64,000 nucleotides of DNA from the NCBI RefSeq assembly GCF_014048475.1, contig NZ_NWUS01000003.1, forward strand, positions 186,001-250,000, in the 5' to 3' direction. The notes under the pieces are model-generated. The model was not told the origin of the DNA and ran no database searches. It saw nothing but the letters and a program-made list of their open reading frames with translations. The position numbers and the translations under genes are program-made. Origin of the DNA: Bombella favorum (lineage in GTDB: Bacteria > Pseudomonadota > Alphaproteobacteria > Acetobacterales > Acetobacteraceae). Shown here piece by piece: positions 7,998 through 17,477 of the stretch; within the stretch, counting starts at the first letter, position 1; every line of letters begins with the position of its first letter.

Positions 7998-9961
7998 CCA
8001 TTCTTCCCACCGGCAAACACTGCCCGGTAGAAAGCCTGCTCCCGGGCAAGGGAATCCGCAATCACATCGGCATCCCGGAAGCCATGCCCCTCTCCCGGAT
8101 AAACATGCAAGGACGACGCCAGAAGCTGCTTTTGTAAAGCCTGCCCCTGAGAAAGCGGCACGACACGATCGGCATCTCCATGCAGAAACAGCACGGGGGC
8201 CGTAATCTTCTCCGGCCATGAAAGCGGCGACCGGGCTAAATAAACCTCTTCCTCCTCCGGCCAAGGCGCCACAAGGCCATCCAAATAGCGAGCCTCGAAA
8301 CGGTGCGTTTCCTCAGCGAGCCCCCGCAGGTCTGTAACGCCATAAAGGGATGTCCCCGCTACAAACAGGTCAGACTGCGCCAAGGCGGAAAGGACCGTCA
8401 GCCCTCCGGCACTGCTACCACGGATGACGCAGCGTTGCGGGTCCACCAGCCCTTGTTCAATCACGCCTTGAACGGCCCGGCAGCAGTCCTGCACATCCAA
8501 TACACCCCAGTGTCCATCCAGTGCAGCACGATACGCCCGACCAAAGCCGGTAGAGCCACGATAATTGACATCCAATACGGCAAAGCCCCGTGATGTCCAC
8601 CACTGGACCTTGAAGGACAGGTCTGTCCGGGCCTGCCCAGTCGGGCCGCCATGAACGATCACAACAAGCGGCGGCTTCCCCGCCACGGCCTCACAATGCG
8701 GCCCCTGTGCTGGGCGATAGAACTGAGCATAAAGCGGCCCTGGTCCGTCCTCCACGGGGAAAGATAGCGTTTCTGGCAAAGCAATATCCGCCGCCACAAC
8801 ATCAGATGGCAGCTCCCATGCCTGACGAACAGTCTCTCGCTCCTGCGCTGCACCATCCAGCGTACCGATCAGCAGGGCAGGGGGCGCATCGGGCGGGCTA
8901 TTTAACCAAGCAAACCGCTCCCCATCACCCAAGGGGACAGGAACATCATCCGGTACAGCACCAGCCAACACATTCTGCCAGCCGGCTTCCGGCTCATAAA
9001 GCAGAGTCACCGGCACGCCATGCCGTACGGCACGGGCCAAAAGCCGCCCGCCTGGTAGAGCCGCACAACAACTCTGCCCGAACACCCAAGCCGGAAGCCC
9101 CACCTCAGCCGGGGCCGGGGGTAGAGAGCAGGCATGCCATGCCACGGTATCAGATTCCGCCAATTTTTCAGGCTCAAAAGCAACTGGCGTCCAATGTCGA
9201 TCATAGCCGGAGGGAGCATCAACTGGAGCGGCATCAGACAGCGCATAAAGACGCGATCCGTCCCAGAAAGGCCCCATCACGCTACAATCCTGCCCCGTCC
9301 CGCCGGCAAGGCAAAGCGTCCCACCTGCGCCGGAAAGGTCCGTCACATAAAGGCCCGTTTCCGTCCACGGCATATGAGGATTCTGCCATGCAATGAAGGT
9401 TAGAAACCGGCCATCAGGCGAAAGACGGGGAGACATGTAAAAATCCGCTCCACTCTGGAGGGAGCAGATCATCCCCTCTGCATCAATTTCCACAAGGTCT
9501 GCCCATTCTTCACCTGTGGCTGTTTCTACTTCCCGGACGCAAACAAGCCGACCATCACGCAAGGAGAGGTCGGCGTAGCGATACGTCACACCCTCCGGCC
9601 CTGTGGCGGGACAAAGGGGGAGGGCGGTACGACCATTGAAACTGCGCCAAAGGCCCCCTTTTCTACTATCACTAAATACCACAACCATATCCGGCCCGTG
9701 ACATTCAGCGGCCCATGCCCCGCCACCATAAACATGCATATCCGTGCCCACCTGAGCCTCTGATGGTGTGAGGTCATGCAGGGTGCCATCAGGTGCTCGC
9801 CCGACTACAACGCTCCGTCCCTGTTCATCAGGGCGTCGCTCCTGCCAGAGAACCCAGCCCTCCACGGCTCGTATTTCCGCAAAGCTGCGTGTCCGGCGTG
9901 TCATAAGGTCTGGCGTGACCCAGGGCAGGGAGGGAAGGGGTAGGGAAGGGGGTGACATCAT
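7994..9961 (-). CDS. S9-family (prolyl oligopeptidase-like) serine peptidase
   Basis: 655 residues: an N-terminal beta-propeller-like region (about 1-390) with repeated short strands (SPDGRFLTF motif) and a C-terminal alpha/beta-hydrolase domain. The catalytic triad is visible: Ser in GSSAGG, Asp in HGDADRVVP and His in GEGHGF. The oxyanion motif HGGPTGQ precedes it. Members are acylaminoacyl- or dipeptidyl-peptidases acting on short peptides. No signal peptide, so cytoplasmic. The ribosome-binding sequence AGGAGAG stands 6 nt from the start. Convergent with the MATE gene and only 24 bp from the nearest possible start of the divergent DedA gene. Confidence 0.9.
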   Translation of the reverse strand: MMSPPSLPLPSLPWVTPDLMTRRTRSFAEIRAVEGWVLWQERRPDEQGRSVVVGRAPDGTLHDLTPSEAQVGTDMHVYGGGAWAAECHGPDMVVVFSDSRKGGLWRSFNGRTALPLCPATGPEGVTYRYADLSLRDGRLVCVREVETATGEEWADLVEIDAEGMICSLQSGADFYMSPRLSPDGRFLTFIAWQNPHMPWTETGLYVTDLSGAGGTLCLAGGTGQDCSVMGPFWDGSRLYALSDAAPVDAPSGYDRHWTPVAFEPEKLAESDTVAWHACSLPPAPAEVGLPAWVFGQSCCAALPGGRLLARAVRHGVPVTLLYEPEAGWQNVLAGAVPDDVPVPLGDGERFAWLNSPPDAPPALLIGTLDGAAQERETVRQAWELPSDVVAADIALPETLSFPVEDGPGPLYAQFYRPAQGPHCEAVAGKPPLVVIVHGGPTGQARTDLSFKVQWWTSRGFAVLDVNYRGSTGFGRAYRAALDGHWGVLDVQDCCRAVQGVIEQGLVDPQRCVIRGSSAGGLTVLSALAQSDLFVAGTSLYGVTDLRGLAEETHRFEARYLDGLVAPWPEEEEVYLARSPLSWPEKITAPVLFLHGDADRVVPLSQGQALQKQLLASSLHVYPGEGHGFRDADVIADSLAREQAFYRAVFAGGKNG

Positions 9962-9985
9962 GGTGTCTCTCCTGCAAAAACGCTC

Positions 9986-10786
9986 TTGCCTTATTTCGAA
10001 CTGCCCCGGTATCCTGCAGACAAGAAAAACTGGCAGGGCAGTCCGCCATCTGGATCGATTCTTCCGGCTGGGCTGGCTAGTGCAACCGCATGCCCCCTTT
10101 ACCTAGAGGAAGCCTCCCCCCTGATACAGCATCTCTCTGCTTTTCTCGAACATCTCCCCCCGCTTTATGCGTATTTAACACTGGGGGTCATTATCCTTCT
10201 GGAGAGCACAGGCATCCCCTTGCCTGCCGAGAGTCTGCTTATTTTCGCTTCCCTCTATGCCTCCCATACACACCACTTCACCCCGGAAGGGTTGATCATC
10301 TCGGCTATAAGCGGCGCTATCATCGGGGATAATATCGGCTATATCATTGGCTATCAGGTCGGGTATCGCCTGCTGGAAAAGCACGGGCACAAAGTCGGCC
10401 TACATAATGACCGCCTCATTCTTGGCCGCTACCTCTTTCGCCGCTTCGGCGGGGTTGGTGTACTGCTAGGCCGTTTTATTGCCTTCTTGCGTATCCTAAT
10501 CGCCATTCTCGCCGGGGCCTCCCGGATGCCGTGGCCGACCTTCACACTCTATAACGCCCTCGGGGGAGTGCTCTGGGGAGCGTGCTACGTGCTCATTCCC
10601 TATGAGTTGGGCAGCCAGATTGACAGCTTCACCGGCCCTGTCGGCATCGGGCTGGCCACTGTTATGCTGACACTTCTGGTCGGCTCTTTCCTTTTTCTCC
10701 GCCACCACGAGCAGACACTCGTCAAAAAAGCATTAGCTGACGAGGAGCAGCGTGAAGCCAGAAAAAAGAAACACCGCCATCACTAA
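9986..10786 (+). CDS. DedA-family (SNARE-associated) inner membrane protein
   Basis: A DedA-type membrane protein, implicated in undecaprenyl-phosphate or lipid flipping and envelope homeostasis. Conserved features: ESTGIPLPAESLL near the first hairpin, GDNIGYIIGYQVGYR, and FGRxxP-like GRFIAFLRILIAILAGASRMP. Hydrophobic C-terminal helices end in a basic tail (KKKHRHH). The start is unclear: no ATG exists in frame before the first hairpin. The listed start is a TTG only 24 bp from the divergent gene, giving 266 residues with an odd N-terminus. A CTG near 10124, preceded by AGAGGAAG, would give about 220 residues, closer to the family norm. Confidence 0.85.
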   Translation: MPYFELPRYPADKKNWQGSPPSGSILPAGLASATACPLYLEEASPLIQHLSAFLEHLPPLYAYLTLGVIILLESTGIPLPAESLLIFASLYASHTHHFTPEGLIISAISGAIIGDNIGYIIGYQVGYRLLEKHGHKVGLHNDRLILGRYLFRRFGGVGVLLGRFIAFLRILIAILAGASRMPWPTFTLYNALGGVLWGACYVLIPYELGSQIDSFTGPVGIGLATVMLTLLVGSFLFLRHHEQTLVKKALADEEQREARKKKHRHH

Positions 10787-10839
10787 TCAAAGGCTCGGAC
10801 TTTACACCGCAACATGTGAGGGAGGGAAAATACCCTCCC

Positions 10840-11286
10840 TTATGGCCGTACCACGATCATAATGACGATGAGGACCATCAGAACAGTCGGCACCTCATTA
10901 GCGATCCGGTAGAAGCGTTCGCTATGCCGGTTCCGCCCGGCGGCAAAGTCGCGGCGCCATACAGCGCAGGCCCCGTGGAACATAAACAGGCCCAATAGAC
11001 AAACAACCTTCACCCACCACCAGCCAGAAGACCAGCTCACCACACCGGGTAGGGAGGCCATCAAGGCCCCGGTAAAGAACGTCACAACCATGGCCGGAGC
11101 CATAATCTGCCGTTGCAGGCGGCGTTCCATCAGGCTGAAACGGGCACTCTCCTCGGAGCCTGCCTTGATCTGCGTGTGGTAAACAAACAGACGGGGCAAG
11201 TAGAACATCCCAGCCATCCATGACACGAACGCCATGATGTGTAACGACACAAACCAGCTAAGATGTTCCAGCAGAAACAATACCAT
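10840..11286 (-). CDS. hemJ: Protoporphyrinogen oxidase HemJ
   Basis: 148 residues, four transmembrane helices, matching the HemJ (UPF0093) family: early His in SLHIMAFVSWMAGMFYLPRL, conserved MERRL, PAM and the C-terminal NEVPTVLMVLIVI. It oxidises protoporphyrinogen IX to protoporphyrin IX in haem biosynthesis at the inner membrane. It is the last of a leftward group hemE - HAD phosphatase - hemJ, 75 bp downstream of the phosphatase. The hemE/hemJ proximity is typical of Alphaproteobacteria near the replication origin. Confidence 0.92.
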   Translation of the reverse strand: MVLFLLEHLSWFVSLHIMAFVSWMAGMFYLPRLFVYHTQIKAGSEESARFSLMERRLQRQIMAPAMVVTFFTGALMASLPGVVSWSSGWWWVKVVCLLGLFMFHGACAVWRRDFAAGRNRHSERFYRIANEVPTVLMVLIVIMIVVRP

Positions 11287-11361
11287 AATCCAGTTATCTC
11301 CCGTACGTTCCGATCCAGCCGCCAGCCCCGGGCATAAACGCCTTCTATGGCCACCTTACGA

Positions 11362-12063
11362 CTATCCCCGCTTGAAAACCGGTGCCAGAGCGGCCTCCAG
11401 CAGAGGCATAACCTCCCCCAGATGCTCCACCTGCACAAATCCTTCCACCGGCCAAAAAGCAGGCAGAGGGTGAGAAGCTGGCCGTAGCAAAATACAGGAC
11501 ATACCTGCCCGCCGGGCTGCATCGGCCCCGGTATCGCTATCCTCAATCACCACGGTTTCCTCTGGCCTGACACCCTCCGCCTCAGCACCATGCAGATAGA
11601 CGGCCGGGTCTGGCTTGGGTGCCCCCATATCCGCTGCGGAATGGATGCGCTCTTCTGGCAGAAGACGATTCATCCCGGTGAAGCCAAATTTTGCATCCAT
11701 CTCCGCCATAGATGAATTAGACCCAACACGGACGGGAACATGCCGTGCCGCCAGAGCCTCCAGCAGCGGGATGGCTCCCTCCACCGGCCCGACACCTTCC
11801 TGCATGAGCCTGACGAGATTATCCCGCATTTTCGTATTCGTGCCGGGGGGCAGGGGATGGCCCAACTCGACCTCAAGCTCCTTCACCACCTGGGGCAGAG
11901 CCTTGCCCGCAAAACGGGCCACCCCCTCCTCATCGGAGATATTCAAACCCAACGACCGGGCAAACCCTGCCGTTGCCCGGCAGGATGGCCCTTCGCTGTC
12001 GATCAGCACGCCATCACAGTCAAAGATGACCAGCTTCAGTCCCGGTCGCAATGCGTCTTTCAT
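11362..12063 (-). CDS. HAD-family phosphatase (subfamily IA, phosphoglycolate phosphatase-like)
   Basis: 233 residues with the HAD motifs: motif I FDCDGVLIDSE near residue 14, motif II SNSS near 115, conserved Lys in GAPKPDP, and motif IV VIEDSDTG. The helical cap between motifs I and II marks subfamily IA (beta-phosphoglucomutase/phosphoglycolate phosphatase group). The substrate cannot be read from sequence. It starts 2 nt after the hemE stop, so it is co-transcribed with hemE and hemJ. Confidence 0.85.
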   Translation of the reverse strand: MKDALRPGLKLVIFDCDGVLIDSEGPSCRATAGFARSLGLNISDEEGVARFAGKALPQVVKELEVELGHPLPPGTNTKMRDNLVRLMQEGVGPVEGAIPLLEALAARHVPVRVGSNSSMAEMDAKFGFTGMNRLLPEERIHSAADMGAPKPDPAVYLHGAEAEGVRPEETVVIEDSDTGADAARRAGMSCILLRPASHPLPAFWPVEGFVQVEHLGEVMPLLEAALAPVFKRG

Positions 12064-12065
12064 GA

Positions 12066-13130
12066 TTATACATCCCTGATCGTCTCAACCAGCGTGGCCA
12101 CATGTTCCGGCGGCGTAGTCTTGATAACACCATGCCCCAGATTGAACACATGTGGTCGCCCTTTAAGGCTGTCCCGGATGCGACGCACTTCTGCCTTCAA
12201 AGCCTCACCGCCATTCAACAGGATCATCGGGTCGAGGTTACCCTGAAGGGTCACCGTCTCGGGCACCATTTCAGCCACCTTGGCCATATCCGCCACCGTA
12301 TCAAGCGCCAGAGCGTTAATGCCAGTCTTCTCAGCATATTCCGCTACCATGACACCGCCCAGACGTGGGAAGCCAATCAACGGCACATCTGGATGGCGGG
12401 CACGAATATAAGCAACAATCTGCCGGGTCGGCTCGATCACATAACGGCGGAAGGCCTCCGGCGGGAGGATGCCTCCCCATGAATCGAACAGCATGACGGC
12501 CTCAGCCCCAGCCTCAATCTGCCCACACAGCATTTCAGCCGTGTTGCGGGTCAGAATATCCATCAATTTATCAAACAGGGCCGGGTTATTCTGCATCATC
12601 GCCCGGATATGGGCGAAATCACGGGAGCTACCCCCCTCGACCATGTAGCACGCCACAGTAAAAGGGCTGCCAGCAAAGCCTAGCAAGGTTGTTTCTGCCG
12701 GCAGTTCTACCCGCAAGCGGCGCAGGGCCTCCCGCACGGGGGCCACGGCTTCCATCATCCGCCCTTCATTCAGCCGGGCAAGGTCTGCCTCGCTGCGAAT
12801 GGGGGTCATCACAGGGCCGCGCCCTTCCTCAAAGCGCAAGTCCTGACCCATAGCCCATGGCAGAATGAGAATATCCGAGAACAAAATCGCCCCATCCATG
12901 CCATAGCGGCGGATAGGCTGTAAGGTCAGTTCCACAGCGATATCGGGGGTCATACAGCGTGTGATGAAATCCGCCTGCTCCCGCATGGCCCGGAACTCCG
13001 GCAGATAACGCCCCGCCTGCCGCATGAGCCAGACAGGCGGCGGCCAGACAGCCTCACCCTTCAAAGCCCGCAGAAGCAGCTTGTTCTGTGTTTCCCCTCC
13101 CATAGGGGCAGCTCTGTCCTGTTGTGTCAT
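12066..13130 (-). CDS. hemE: Uroporphyrinogen decarboxylase
   Basis: About 354 residues from the ATG at 13130 (ribosome-binding AAGG 8 nt upstream); an in-frame extension to 13259 is unlikely. Signature PPVWLMRQAGRYLPEFR at residues 30-46 and GFAGSPFT in the middle identify HemE. It decarboxylates uroporphyrinogen III to coproporphyrinogen III in the cytoplasm, the branch step toward haem. First gene of a leftward group with a HAD phosphatase and hemJ. In Caulobacter, hemE flanks the chromosomal origin; here the putative origin is about 26 kb away. Confidence 0.96.
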   Translation of the reverse strand: MTQQDRAAPMGGETQNKLLLRALKGEAVWPPPVWLMRQAGRYLPEFRAMREQADFITRCMTPDIAVELTLQPIRRYGMDGAILFSDILILPWAMGQDLRFEEGRGPVMTPIRSEADLARLNEGRMMEAVAPVREALRRLRVELPAETTLLGFAGSPFTVACYMVEGGSSRDFAHIRAMMQNNPALFDKLMDILTRNTAEMLCGQIEAGAEAVMLFDSWGGILPPEAFRRYVIEPTRQIVAYIRARHPDVPLIGFPRLGGVMVAEYAEKTGINALALDTVADMAKVAEMVPETVTLQGNLDPMILLNGGEALKAEVRRIRDSLKGRPHVFNLGHGVIKTTPPEHVATLVETIRDV

Positions 13131-13335
13131 GCCTGTACCTTGTTCAATATCCCGGGAAAGGGGAGGGGGTGACGTGCCCCCGCCACGGCCATATCCATTG
13201 TATGGCATCCGTAGGATTATCCTTGCCCCGCAGGAGCGGCGGGCGTCAACTATGTTCAACTATGTAACGTAGGTGCTGTCGCAAGAGGAACTGATATGAT
13301 AGCGGCTGTTCAATAGACCGTAAGGAGTACCCTTC

Positions 13336-13926
13336 ATGCCCGTTCTTGCCAGCGGCTCTACCATCCGCCGTCAGCTTCTCAATGCGGCCGGTGTCACCGT
13401 AACTGTAAGCCCCGTGGATGTGGATGAAGACACCCTGCGCCAGCAGGCGGAGCAGAAAGGCCTATCCTTACAAGAGACAGCCCTTGCACTAGCCCACGCC
13501 AAGGCAGAAGCGGCTTCTCCCCAACACACTGGACGATTCATTATCGCCGCCGACCAAATTCTGGGACTAGACGGACAGGCCTTTGCCAAACCGGCTGACC
13601 TAACCGAAGCCCGTACCCATCTTCTAACCTTGCGGGGCCGAACACATACCCTCCACACCGCCGTAACACTTTGGCGAGACGGGCAGGCTCTCTGGTCCCA
13701 CAGCAGCAGCCCAACACTGACCATGCGGTCCTTCTCGGATGATTTTCTAACCCAATATCTCCAGCAGGAAGGCACGGCTCTTCTCGCCTGCGTTGGGTGC
13801 TACCGGATCGAAGGTCTGGGCATGCAGCTTTTTGAATCTATCTCTGGCAGCAGTGATGCCATTGCGGGGCTGCCGCTTCTTCCTCTACTGGCGGCCCTGC
13901 GGCAACAAGGTGCCCTGACAGCATGA
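13336..13926 (+). CDS. maf: Maf-family nucleotide pyrophosphatase
   Basis: 196 residues. The Maf signature LASGSTIRRQLL is at the N-terminus; the conserved acidic/Lys core follows (IIAADQILGLDGQ, LRGRTHTLHTAV) with ESISGSSDAIAGLPL near the C-terminus. Maf proteins hydrolyse non-canonical or certain canonical nucleoside triphosphates to monophosphates. TAAGGAG stands 9 nt before the ATG. Divergent from hemE; maf/hemE clustering is common in Alphaproteobacteria. Confidence 0.9.
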   Translation: MPVLASGSTIRRQLLNAAGVTVTVSPVDVDEDTLRQQAEQKGLSLQETALALAHAKAEAASPQHTGRFIIAADQILGLDGQAFAKPADLTEARTHLLTLRGRTHTLHTAVTLWRDGQALWSHSSSPTLTMRSFSDDFLTQYLQQEGTALLACVGCYRIEGLGMQLFESISGSSDAIAGLPLLPLLAALRQQGALTA

Positions 13927-14060
13927 AGACAAACCGACAAGCTCCCTGAGAACAGGGGATAATATTTTGTGGAAAAAAGTGCCTTTACCCCCTTGCCTTT
14001 CTCTCCTGTGTGACGCTATACACTCCCCACACAGTGCATTACGGATGCACCGTAAAAAGT

Positions 14061-14136
<76 letters not shown>

Positions 14137-14153
14137 TATTTCCTCTTACAATT

Positions 14154-14169
14154 TGTTTCATGTGAAGCA
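14154..14169. other. parS-like site (one mismatch)
   Basis: TGTTTCATGTGAAGCA differs from the exact palindrome found at 29471 and 50029 at one position. Intergenic, between tRNA-Ala and the FUSC gene. Possible ParB-binding site. Confidence 0.5.
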
Positions 14170-14238
14170 TTGGCCGGATAGCCCGTCTGGTTCTATCGCC
14201 GGTACTGCCACATCATCTTCAGCCATGTTTCTTTCCTG

Positions 14239-16278
14239 ATGCAGGCTCACCCCACACTTACGACCCGCCTGCGTCATGGTGCCAGAGTGGTTTTTCCTCC
14301 CGGCTGGTGGGGGTTTACCCTCCGCACTTGGGCGGCCCTCTTACTCTCCCTTCTTGTCGCCTTCTGGACACAAATTGAACCCCCTGCCAGTGCCGCTGTA
14401 ACAGTCATGCTGCTGGCTCAACCTCTGCGAGGGCAGGCCCTTAGCAAAGCCTTTTACCGTGTCGTAGGAACCCTGATTGGGGGCGTAGTCGCACTCTGCC
14501 TCATCTCCATGTTTGGGCAGGAGCGTCAGATTCTGCTCGGCGGATGCGCCATCTGGATGGCCATATGCGCCTATGTCGGCACATTACGCCGGGGGTTCCG
14601 GGCCTATGGGGCGTTACTGTCTGGCTATGTCGTGGCCCTGATCGCCATTGCCCATATTGATGCCCCACAAAATGCTTTTCACGTCACAATCGCTCGTGTG
14701 TCCACTGTGATGATCGGGGTAGCCTCCATCGCTACGGTCGCCCTGCTTTCTGGCACGCCGCATGTCTGGCCCCGGCTTGTCCGTGGCCTTCAAAAAGTAG
14801 CTGCGGAGGCACGCCATGAAACCCACCTCGCCCTTGACGACACTATACCGACCCTTACCTCACTGGAGACCATTGCCCTCTCCAGTACCGTTTTCTCACT
14901 GGCTCACCAGGTGCATGACACCCGCACGGAACTAACCAAAGGCAGACTCCGGGCAAAAGGGGCACAGGTCTGTCTGATCGGTATGGTCACGGCCCTGTCC
15001 TGCTGCCGTAGCCTGCTCTTCCTCATGCGCCATGCCACTATAAGCCCCGCTGTCATGGCACTGACACGCTCGGACATACACGCCCCCTCTGGCACGGACC
15101 GGACGACCATCATGGCCGACCTGCTGGACCGCCTGCCAGCAGATACACCCCGCCTGACCCGCGCCGATGCGTGGCGTCTGGAGCGCACTGCCAGCCTGAT
15201 CGCCAGCCGCCATAGCAGCCGCAAAGGACTCAACACGCTTCTAAAGGCGGCTCCTCTGGGCAAGGTAAAGGCCATGAGCCAATTTGCCTTCCATCCGGAC
15301 AGGGTCGCAGCGTTCATCAATGCTATCAGAGTGCTATTCTGCTTCAGTGTAGCAGCGGCCCTCTTCATTGGCAGTGGGCAGCCCAATGCCTCCACGGCCC
15401 TTTCTCAATGTGCCATGCTGCTGTGTCTAGGTGTTACCCAGCCTAATAGTGCTACCTTTGGCCGGGGCATTCTGGTCGGTACGCCACTCGGCATCATTAC
15501 AGCCGGGATTACATCCTTCTTCATCCTGCCGCACACCAGCACGGTACCCAGCATGGCCATTATCATGCTCCTTCAGGTCATCATCAGTTGCCTGCTCATC
15601 ATGAATCCGGCCACAGCCGCCATGGGTTCACACTACGCGCCTTTTTTCTTCGTCTTTCTGGGGTTGAACAACCACCACGATTATAACTTCCTCAGTTTTG
15701 TGGACCGCAATACGTTCTATCTCTGTGCGGCAGGGATCACCGCCTTCTTTCTCATCAAGTTTATCCCACCACAGCCACGGCGGACACGATTCCGCATCAC
15801 TCTGTCCATCGCCAACGAGCTGGAACGTCAGTTTTCCTCTCGTTCTCCCGCTTTCACCCCGGCCTTGCTCAGCCGTAAATATGACAGGCTCCACCAGCTT
15901 TATACGTTGAGCCGAACCATCAGCGAGGCCAGCAAAGGCAAAGCAGCATGGCGTATCTGTGAACGCTTCATCAGTCTAGCCGACCTCACCACGGCACTGG
16001 CCCGGCTGGAGCTAGACCTCAAAACAGCCCGCCAGTACCCAGAACTGGCCCAGCTCGCTGAAACCACACAAAAAGATATGAGCCATATGGAGCTCTTTTC
16101 TCTGGCAGAACATCTCTCCCTCATGGCAGAAAAGATGCTCTCTCAGGTGTCTTCCGCCTCCAAACCGGCTTATGTTGTGGCTGTTCTCTGTGCAGCAGGG
16201 CTGGAAGAAGTTCGCTTTCTCCTCCAGGAGAATAAATCTGCTCTCCGCCACTACGGAATAGGACGCAGGCGATGGTAA
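14239..16278 (+). CDS. FUSC-family (AaeB-like) inner membrane efflux protein
   Basis: 679 residues with two clusters of hydrophobic helices (about 25-175 and 350-515) separated and followed by long soluble regions, the layout of the FUSC/AaeB family exporting aromatic carboxylic acids or similar anions. The N-terminal helix set includes the block SAAVTVMLLAQPLRGQALSK. It is first in a three-gene operon with DUF1656 and HlyD-type genes (overlap 7 nt, then 8 nt gap), the aaeXAB-type arrangement. The substrate is unknown; the nearby Rieske oxygenase hints at aromatic compounds. Confidence 0.9.
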   Translation: MQAHPTLTTRLRHGARVVFPPGWWGFTLRTWAALLLSLLVAFWTQIEPPASAAVTVMLLAQPLRGQALSKAFYRVVGTLIGGVVALCLISMFGQERQILLGGCAIWMAICAYVGTLRRGFRAYGALLSGYVVALIAIAHIDAPQNAFHVTIARVSTVMIGVASIATVALLSGTPHVWPRLVRGLQKVAAEARHETHLALDDTIPTLTSLETIALSSTVFSLAHQVHDTRTELTKGRLRAKGAQVCLIGMVTALSCCRSLLFLMRHATISPAVMALTRSDIHAPSGTDRTTIMADLLDRLPADTPRLTRADAWRLERTASLIASRHSSRKGLNTLLKAAPLGKVKAMSQFAFHPDRVAAFINAIRVLFCFSVAAALFIGSGQPNASTALSQCAMLLCLGVTQPNSATFGRGILVGTPLGIITAGITSFFILPHTSTVPSMAIIMLLQVIISCLLIMNPATAAMGSHYAPFFFVFLGLNNHHDYNFLSFVDRNTFYLCAAGITAFFLIKFIPPQPRRTRFRITLSIANELERQFSSRSPAFTPALLSRKYDRLHQLYTLSRTISEASKGKAAWRICERFISLADLTTALARLELDLKTARQYPELAQLAETTQKDMSHMELFSLAEHLSLMAEKMLSQVSSASKPAYVVAVLCAAGLEEVRFLLQENKSALRHYGIGRRRW

Positions 16279-16475
16279 TGCGCCATCTAGTCATCAATCT
16301 GGACGGGCTTTTTGTCTCTTCCTTCATCATCGATCTGGCCCTTGCCCTGCTGGGGACCTTCTTGCTCCGCCTCATCCTCCAGTGGTTGCGGCTCTGGCGT
16401 TTCTTTGCCAATCCGCCTTTGGCACAATTCGCCATTATGATCTGCCTGCTCGGCCTGTTCACCATCCTGCTATAA
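16272..16475 (+). CDS. DUF1656 small membrane protein (AaeX-like)
   Basis: 67 residues (65 if the second in-frame ATG at 16278 is used) with two hydrophobic helices and the short N-terminal NLDGLFV segment of DUF1656 proteins. Such proteins sit between the FUSC transporter and its periplasmic adaptor. It overlaps the FUSC gene end by 7 nt and precedes the adaptor by 8 nt, so the three are translationally coupled. Confidence 0.85.
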   Translation: MVMRHLVINLDGLFVSSFIIDLALALLGTFLLRLILQWLRLWRFFANPPLAQFAIMICLLGLFTILL

Positions 16476-16483
16476 GGCTGCCA

Positions 16484-17434
16484 GTGTTTACCCGTGCCTA
16501 TCGCCTCATCCGTTTTTCTGTCACGGCCTCCATCCTTTGCGTGGCTGGGTTTGTAGCTGTTGTCCTCTGGGATTATTACACCGCCGCCCCCTGGACCCGT
16601 AACGGGCAGGTCCGTGTTCAGGTAGCCAATATTGCCCCCCGTGTTTCCGGGCAGATACTCACCGTGCCAGTGCATGACAACCAGCAAGTCCATGCCGGGG
16701 ATGTGCTTTATGTCATCGACCCATTCGACTATCAGGTCGCCCTTGAAAAGGCCGATGCGGATGTAAACAAGGCCAAGGCAGACCTCGACTTCCGCCTGAA
16801 TCAGGCCCGGTGGCGCCATGCCATTCCCGGCACGGCTGTCTCGCAGGAAGAAAAGACGCAATATGAGGCATTAGCCCAGCAAGCTAGAGCCATTTACAAT
16901 ACGGCACTGGCCCAGCGCAAACAGGCTCAAATCAATCTGGACCGCACAACTGTTCGCAGCTCCATAGATGGCATCATCACTAACCTGACTATGAGACCGG
17001 GTGACTTCGCCTCTGCGGGGCAGGTGAACATTCATGTCATCGACACAAATTCATTCTGGGTAGATGGGTATTTTGAGGAAGTGAAAGTCCATGACCTTAG
17101 TATCGGCGACCCAGTCCGCATGGACCTAATGGGCTATCACACACCACTATATGGGCATGTAAGCAGCATCACCCGTGGTATCGCCAGTAAAAATGCCCTG
17201 ACCAACACCCTTGGCCTCCCCATGGTGGACCCTGTCTATACATGGGTGCGGCTGGCCCAGCGTATCCCTGTCCGCATCAGCCTGGATACCATTCCGCCGG
17301 ACCTCAACCTTGCCGCTGGCATGACTGCAACGGTCACGGTCATCTCCGAAAAAGGCAACAGACGGCGGCGCAGCAACGAGGATGCCTTCCAGCATCTCAG
17401 TGACGATCTCCGCCATCTCTTCGGCTATAAATAA
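16484..17434 (+). CDS. HlyD/EmrA-family periplasmic adaptor (AaeA-like)
   Basis: About 316 residues from a GTG at 16484 (TAAGG upstream). One N-terminal membrane helix is followed by DYYTAAPWTRNGQVRVQVANI (AaeA/EmrA signature), a lipoyl-like domain, a short helical hairpin (about 90-150), the second lipoyl half with the RTTVRSSIDGIITNL motif, and a beta-barrel. It bridges the FUSC transporter to an outer membrane channel. No TolC-type gene lies next to it; the one at 5.05 kb could be shared. Confidence 0.9.
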   Translation: MFTRAYRLIRFSVTASILCVAGFVAVVLWDYYTAAPWTRNGQVRVQVANIAPRVSGQILTVPVHDNQQVHAGDVLYVIDPFDYQVALEKADADVNKAKADLDFRLNQARWRHAIPGTAVSQEEKTQYEALAQQARAIYNTALAQRKQAQINLDRTTVRSSIDGIITNLTMRPGDFASAGQVNIHVIDTNSFWVDGYFEEVKVHDLSIGDPVRMDLMGYHTPLYGHVSSITRGIASKNALTNTLGLPMVDPVYTWVRLAQRIPVRISLDTIPPDLNLAAGMTATVTVISEKGNRRRRSNEDAFQHLSDDLRHLFGYK

Positions 17435-17477
17435 GGCAGGAGAGGCCACCACTAACGGAAGCGCCTCTCCACCCCTA

